In this document: in pieces, positions 15,724 to 17,649 of the stretch | How the letters are laid out: the number at the start of each line of letters is the position of its first letter | How positions within the stretch are numbered: the first letter of the stretch is position 1 | Assembly (NCBI GenBank): GCA_945645715.1 | Contig: CALZFJ010000006.1 | Span: forward strand, 1 to 17,649 | From: an uncultured Prevotellaceae bacterium | GTDB taxonomy: Bacteria; Bacteroidota; Bacteroidia; Bacteroidales; Muribaculaceae | Length of the DNA: 17,649 nt | Direction: 5' to 3' | Made by a program: the position numbers and the translations under genes | Notes under the pieces: model-generated | The model's database searches: none | Seen by the model: only the letters and a program-made list of their open reading frames with translations | What the model was told of the DNA's origin: nothing

Positions 15724-15755
15724 CAAAATTACTTGATTTTTATAAAAACGACAAT
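15724..15755 (-). promoter_or_regulatory. Bacteroidota-type promoter of the second TPR gene
   Basis: On the minus strand ATTG (15755-15752, one mismatch to TTTG) is followed after 20 bases by TAATTTTG (15731-15724), a full match to TAnnTTTG. Transcription would start near 15717, about 58 bases before the start codon, just beyond the terminator of the upstream gene. Confidence 0.6.
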
Positions 15756-15775
15756 AAAAAAATGTTAGTTTATAC

Positions 15776-15808
15776 AAAAAAACGAGAGAAAGTGTAAGCT
15801 TTCTCTCG
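15776..15808 (-). terminator. Rho-independent terminator of the gyrA-TPR transcript
   Basis: CGAGAGAAAG and CTTTCTCTCG (15783-15792 and 15799-15808) form a perfect 10-bp stem with a 6-base loop. On the minus strand the stem is followed by seven T residues (15782-15776). It lies about 60 bases past the stop of the first TPR gene. Confidence 0.9.
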
Positions 15809-15869
15809 CATTGAAGTATGAAATCTATAAAAATGTCAATTGCTATTATTGCAACACTAATTATGGTGT

Positions 15870-16895
15870 TTATTTGCTCAATCTATCCTCTACCCAGCGG
15901 AGAAGGCGCTTGGCATCGCTGTTAGTGTCGTCGAGTTCTACTGCCTTCTTCAGATAGGGGAGTGCCTGCTCGCAATAGGGGTTTATAACCTTGGAAAGCT
16001 CAGCGTCGTTGAGGTTAGCGTTCTCCTCTGCGTTCATGAGGTTCACAGCCTTATTGTTGTAGTAGCGACCTACGTGGTATTGAGCCTGGGCAAGAGTCGG
16101 GTCGAGAACTGTAGCTTTCTTGTAAAGCTCAATGGCATTCTCAATATCATCGGTTTTCGACTCAAGAACAATACCCTTGAACATCACAAACAGAGCCTCC
16201 TGTGGGAAGTCGGCGATAGCCTTATCGAGGAATTTCTCGCAAGCATCGTAGTCCTTCGACTCAAGGTAGCCACTTACTACCATCTGCGACTCATATTTGA
16301 GCATATCCTGTGCTTCTTTTGCATCATAACCCTTCTTAATGGCTTTCACGAATGAGTCGTAAGCCTTCTGGTTGTCCTTAACCTGATAGTACATAACACC
16401 TGTGTAGTAGGCAAACATTCCGGCAGTGCTGTCGGCAAGAACCGGCTTCTTGTCACCGAGGAATTCAGCCTCAGGAAGTGAGATGTAGATTTCCCATGCC
16501 TTTGCAGCATTGAGATAGTCGCGACGCTCATTGTAGATTGAGCCTACAAGCATAAAGTCATTGTGGTGACCGCTGATAAGACCAACGATATCCTTTGAAT
16601 ATTTGGTCTTGATTTGCTGCTTGCCGGTCTTTTTGTCAATCTTTGGTGAGCCGTCTTTTTCAGTCACGCGAATAGAGTCGAGAGGAAGAGCTTTGAGGAA
16701 ATCCTCATATCCTCCCATGAGGTTCTCGCAATAAGCAACAGAGTCAATGGGCTGACGCATTTGCAGCTTCACTTGCTCATTGTCGAATTTTGTCAATTTG
16801 GCCTTACCAGACTCAAAAAGAGCCTTGGCTTCATTCTGTGCAAAACAAGTGATTGCCATTGAAGTGCACAACACTGAGAAAATCAATTTTTTCAT
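15870..16895 (-). CDS. Secreted tetratricopeptide-repeat protein downstream of gyrA
   Basis: Function unknown. The 341-residue protein has a signal peptide (about 1-19, ending FA before Q20) and TPR-like helical repeats, most evident at about 160-190, 212-245, 249-266 (ENAIELYKKATVLDPT) and 310-335 (LPYLKKAVELDDTN). It shares with the next gene the KTKYSKDI block (96-103), the HNDFMLVG block, KAWEIY (132-137) and ADS (154-156), so the two are diverged copies; the next gene has a longer N-terminal half. It starts 37 bases after the gyrA stop with no terminator or clear promoter between, which suggests co-transcription with gyrA. A TPR gene behind gyrA is, as I recall, common in Bacteroidales, but I know of no demonstrated link to gyrase. 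The signal peptide argues against direct contact with it. Confidence 0.88.
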   Translation of the reverse strand: MKKLIFSVLCTSMAITCFAQNEAKALFESGKAKLTKFDNEQVKLQMRQPIDSVAYCENLMGGYEDFLKALPLDSIRVTEKDGSPKIDKKTGKQQIKTKYSKDIVGLISGHHNDFMLVGSIYNERRDYLNAAKAWEIYISLPEAEFLGDKKPVLADSTAGMFAYYTGVMYYQVKDNQKAYDSFVKAIKKGYDAKEAQDMLKYESQMVVSGYLESKDYDACEKFLDKAIADFPQEALFVMFKGIVLESKTDDIENAIELYKKATVLDPTLAQAQYHVGRYYNNKAVNLMNAEENANLNDAELSKVINPYCEQALPYLKKAVELDDTNSDAKRLLRWVEDRLSK

Positions 16896-16932
16896 ATTCT
16901 TCGTGTAATTGTTAAATAATTAGTATTTGTTC

Positions 16933-17649
16933 TTAGTTTTCCTCGGTTATGTTATCGATTTCAGGCTGATCTTCATCGTTCTGAACATCTTCGATTACGT
17001 CATCGTTCTCAATTGGCTCATCATCAGAGAATGCAAGCTTCTGCTCTGTAGAAACTGTTTCAACAAGTGTCTCAGCCTCTGCTTCTTCGTCGCGCATCAC
17101 CTTGCATACCGATGCAATCTCATCATTACGTTTTTCTAGATTGATGAGTTTTACGCCCTGAGTAGCACGACCCATCACGCGCATATCTGCTACATGGAGA
17201 CGAATGGTGATTCCCGACTTGTTGATGATAACGAGGTCGTGGTCGTCGGTAACGTTCTTGATTGCCACGAGATTACCGGTCTTTTCGGTGACATTGAGAG
17301 TCTTCACTCCCTTTCCGCCACGGTTAGTCACGCGGTATTCTTCAAGCTCCGAACGCTTTCCGTAGCCCTTTTCAGATACCACAAGGACAGTTTCGGTAGT
17401 GTCCTTCTTCATGCAAATCATTCCAACTACTTCGTCGTTCTCGTCGTCGAGAGTCATGCCGCGTACACCGGTTGCAATACGTCCCATTTCGCGCACCTTC
17501 TTCTCGTCGAAGCGAATGGCACGACCATATTTGTTAGCCATAATGATTTCAGAGTCGCCATCGGTGAGTCGCACTTGAATCACACGGTCATCTTCACGAA
17601 TAGTGATTGCGTTCACACCATTCTGGCGTGGACGTGAGTATGCTTCAAG
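16933..17649 (-). CDS. gyrA: DNA gyrase subunit A, C-terminal part (5' end beyond the window)
   Basis: Only the last 238 residues lie in the window; the frame is open to the window edge. This is the GyrA C-terminal beta-pinwheel, which wraps DNA so that gyrase can introduce negative supercoils. It enters at LEAYSRPRQNG and shows successive pinwheel blade repeats (for example MANKYGRAIRF, VVSEKGYGKRS and IINKSGITIRL). The GyrA box, canonically QRRGGKG, reads TNRGGKG at 17328-17308, keeping the last five residues. A long acidic tail closes the protein, as in several GyrA proteins where it modulates wrapping. The GTG at 17616 is an internal valine codon, not the start. The breakpoint- and tyrosine-bearing domains are upstream and cannot be judged. 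Identity as GyrA and not ParC rests on the GyrA box and tail. Confidence 0.93.
   Translation of the reverse strand, partial: LEAYSRPRQNGVNAITIREDDRVIQVRLTDGDSEIIMANKYGRAIRFDEKKVREMGRIATGVRGMTLDDENDEVVGMICMKKDTTETVLVVSEKGYGKRSELEEYRVTNRGGKGVKTLNVTEKTGNLVAIKNVTDDHDLVIINKSGITIRLHVADMRVMGRATQGVKLINLEKRNDEIASVCKVMRDEEAEAETLVETVSTEQKLAFSDDEPIENDDVIEDVQNDEDQPEIDNITEEN

Noticed and set aside
17614..17616. GTG as the start codon of a short independent protein at the gyrA end
   Set aside because: The frame stays open to the window edge and the upstream residues (LEAYSRPRQNG) are typical GyrA sequence, so this is an internal valine.
17194..17637. Open frame of 147 codons on the plus strand inside gyrA
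   Set aside because: Antisense shadow of the GyrA pinwheel; no start context and no recognisable protein family.
1..17649. Mobile element, phage, CRISPR array, tRNA or rRNA gene
   Set aside because: No transposase or integrase motif, no regularly spaced direct repeats, no tRNA cloverleaf or rRNA-like stretch was seen on reading both strands.

Overview
The window looks like chromosomal core DNA from an anaerobic gut-type Bacteroidales bacterium, possibly Muribaculaceae. Three things point there. Promoters match the Bacteroidota pattern (TTTG-like -33, TAnnTTTG -7). A+T-rich sequence precedes most start codons, with no clear Shine-Dalgarno site. The gene families (fused FTCD, long-form urocanase, secreted GH20 hexosaminidase, gyrA followed by a secreted TPR protein) fit as well. 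The family-level placement is inference. I see no insertion sequence, phage gene, tRNA, rRNA or CRISPR array, and no clear frameshift or broken gene.

Layout. (1) 32-1579, plus strand: a YifB/ComM-type AAA+ ATPase, ending at a hairpin (1601-1640) shared with the convergent operon. (2) 4827-1709, minus strand: a three-gene operon, ResB-like protein, CcsA, then a membrane-anchored tri-haem cytochrome c peroxidase resembling E. coli YhjA/Ccp. The first two proteins are System II cytochrome c maturation factors, so the operon appears to encode a periplasmic haem enzyme together with the machinery that attaches its haems. (3) 5111-11572, plus strand: a complete histidine-degradation operon, ftcD-hutU-hutH-hutI, closed by a strong terminator. 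Histidine is deaminated by HutH, hydrated by HutU, ring-opened by HutI, and the formimino group passes to tetrahydrofolate and is deaminated by the bifunctional FtcD, yielding glutamate, ammonia and methenyl-THF. The resB and hut promoters diverge from the 4828-5110 gap and share the same -7 octamer. The predicted hut mRNA begins almost directly with a 10-bp hairpin.

(4) 11573-12001: a 429-base gene-free, very A+T-rich stretch holding the hut terminator, small inverted and direct repeats and the start region of the next gene. (5) 12002-14320, plus strand: a secreted GH20 beta-N-acetylhexosaminidase with chitobiase-like and F5/8-type C-terminal modules, probably acting on host or dietary glycans. 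(6) 17649-14424, minus strand: the 3' part of gyrA, then two secreted TPR proteins that are divergent paralogues of one another. The first probably shares the gyrA transcript; the second has its own promoter behind a rho-independent terminator.

Most of the window is ordinary metabolism and housekeeping. The points most worth a second look are the peroxidase plus haem-ligation operon, the hut leader hairpin, the eukaryote-like form of the histidine enzymes, and the paired TPR paralogues of unknown role behind gyrA.
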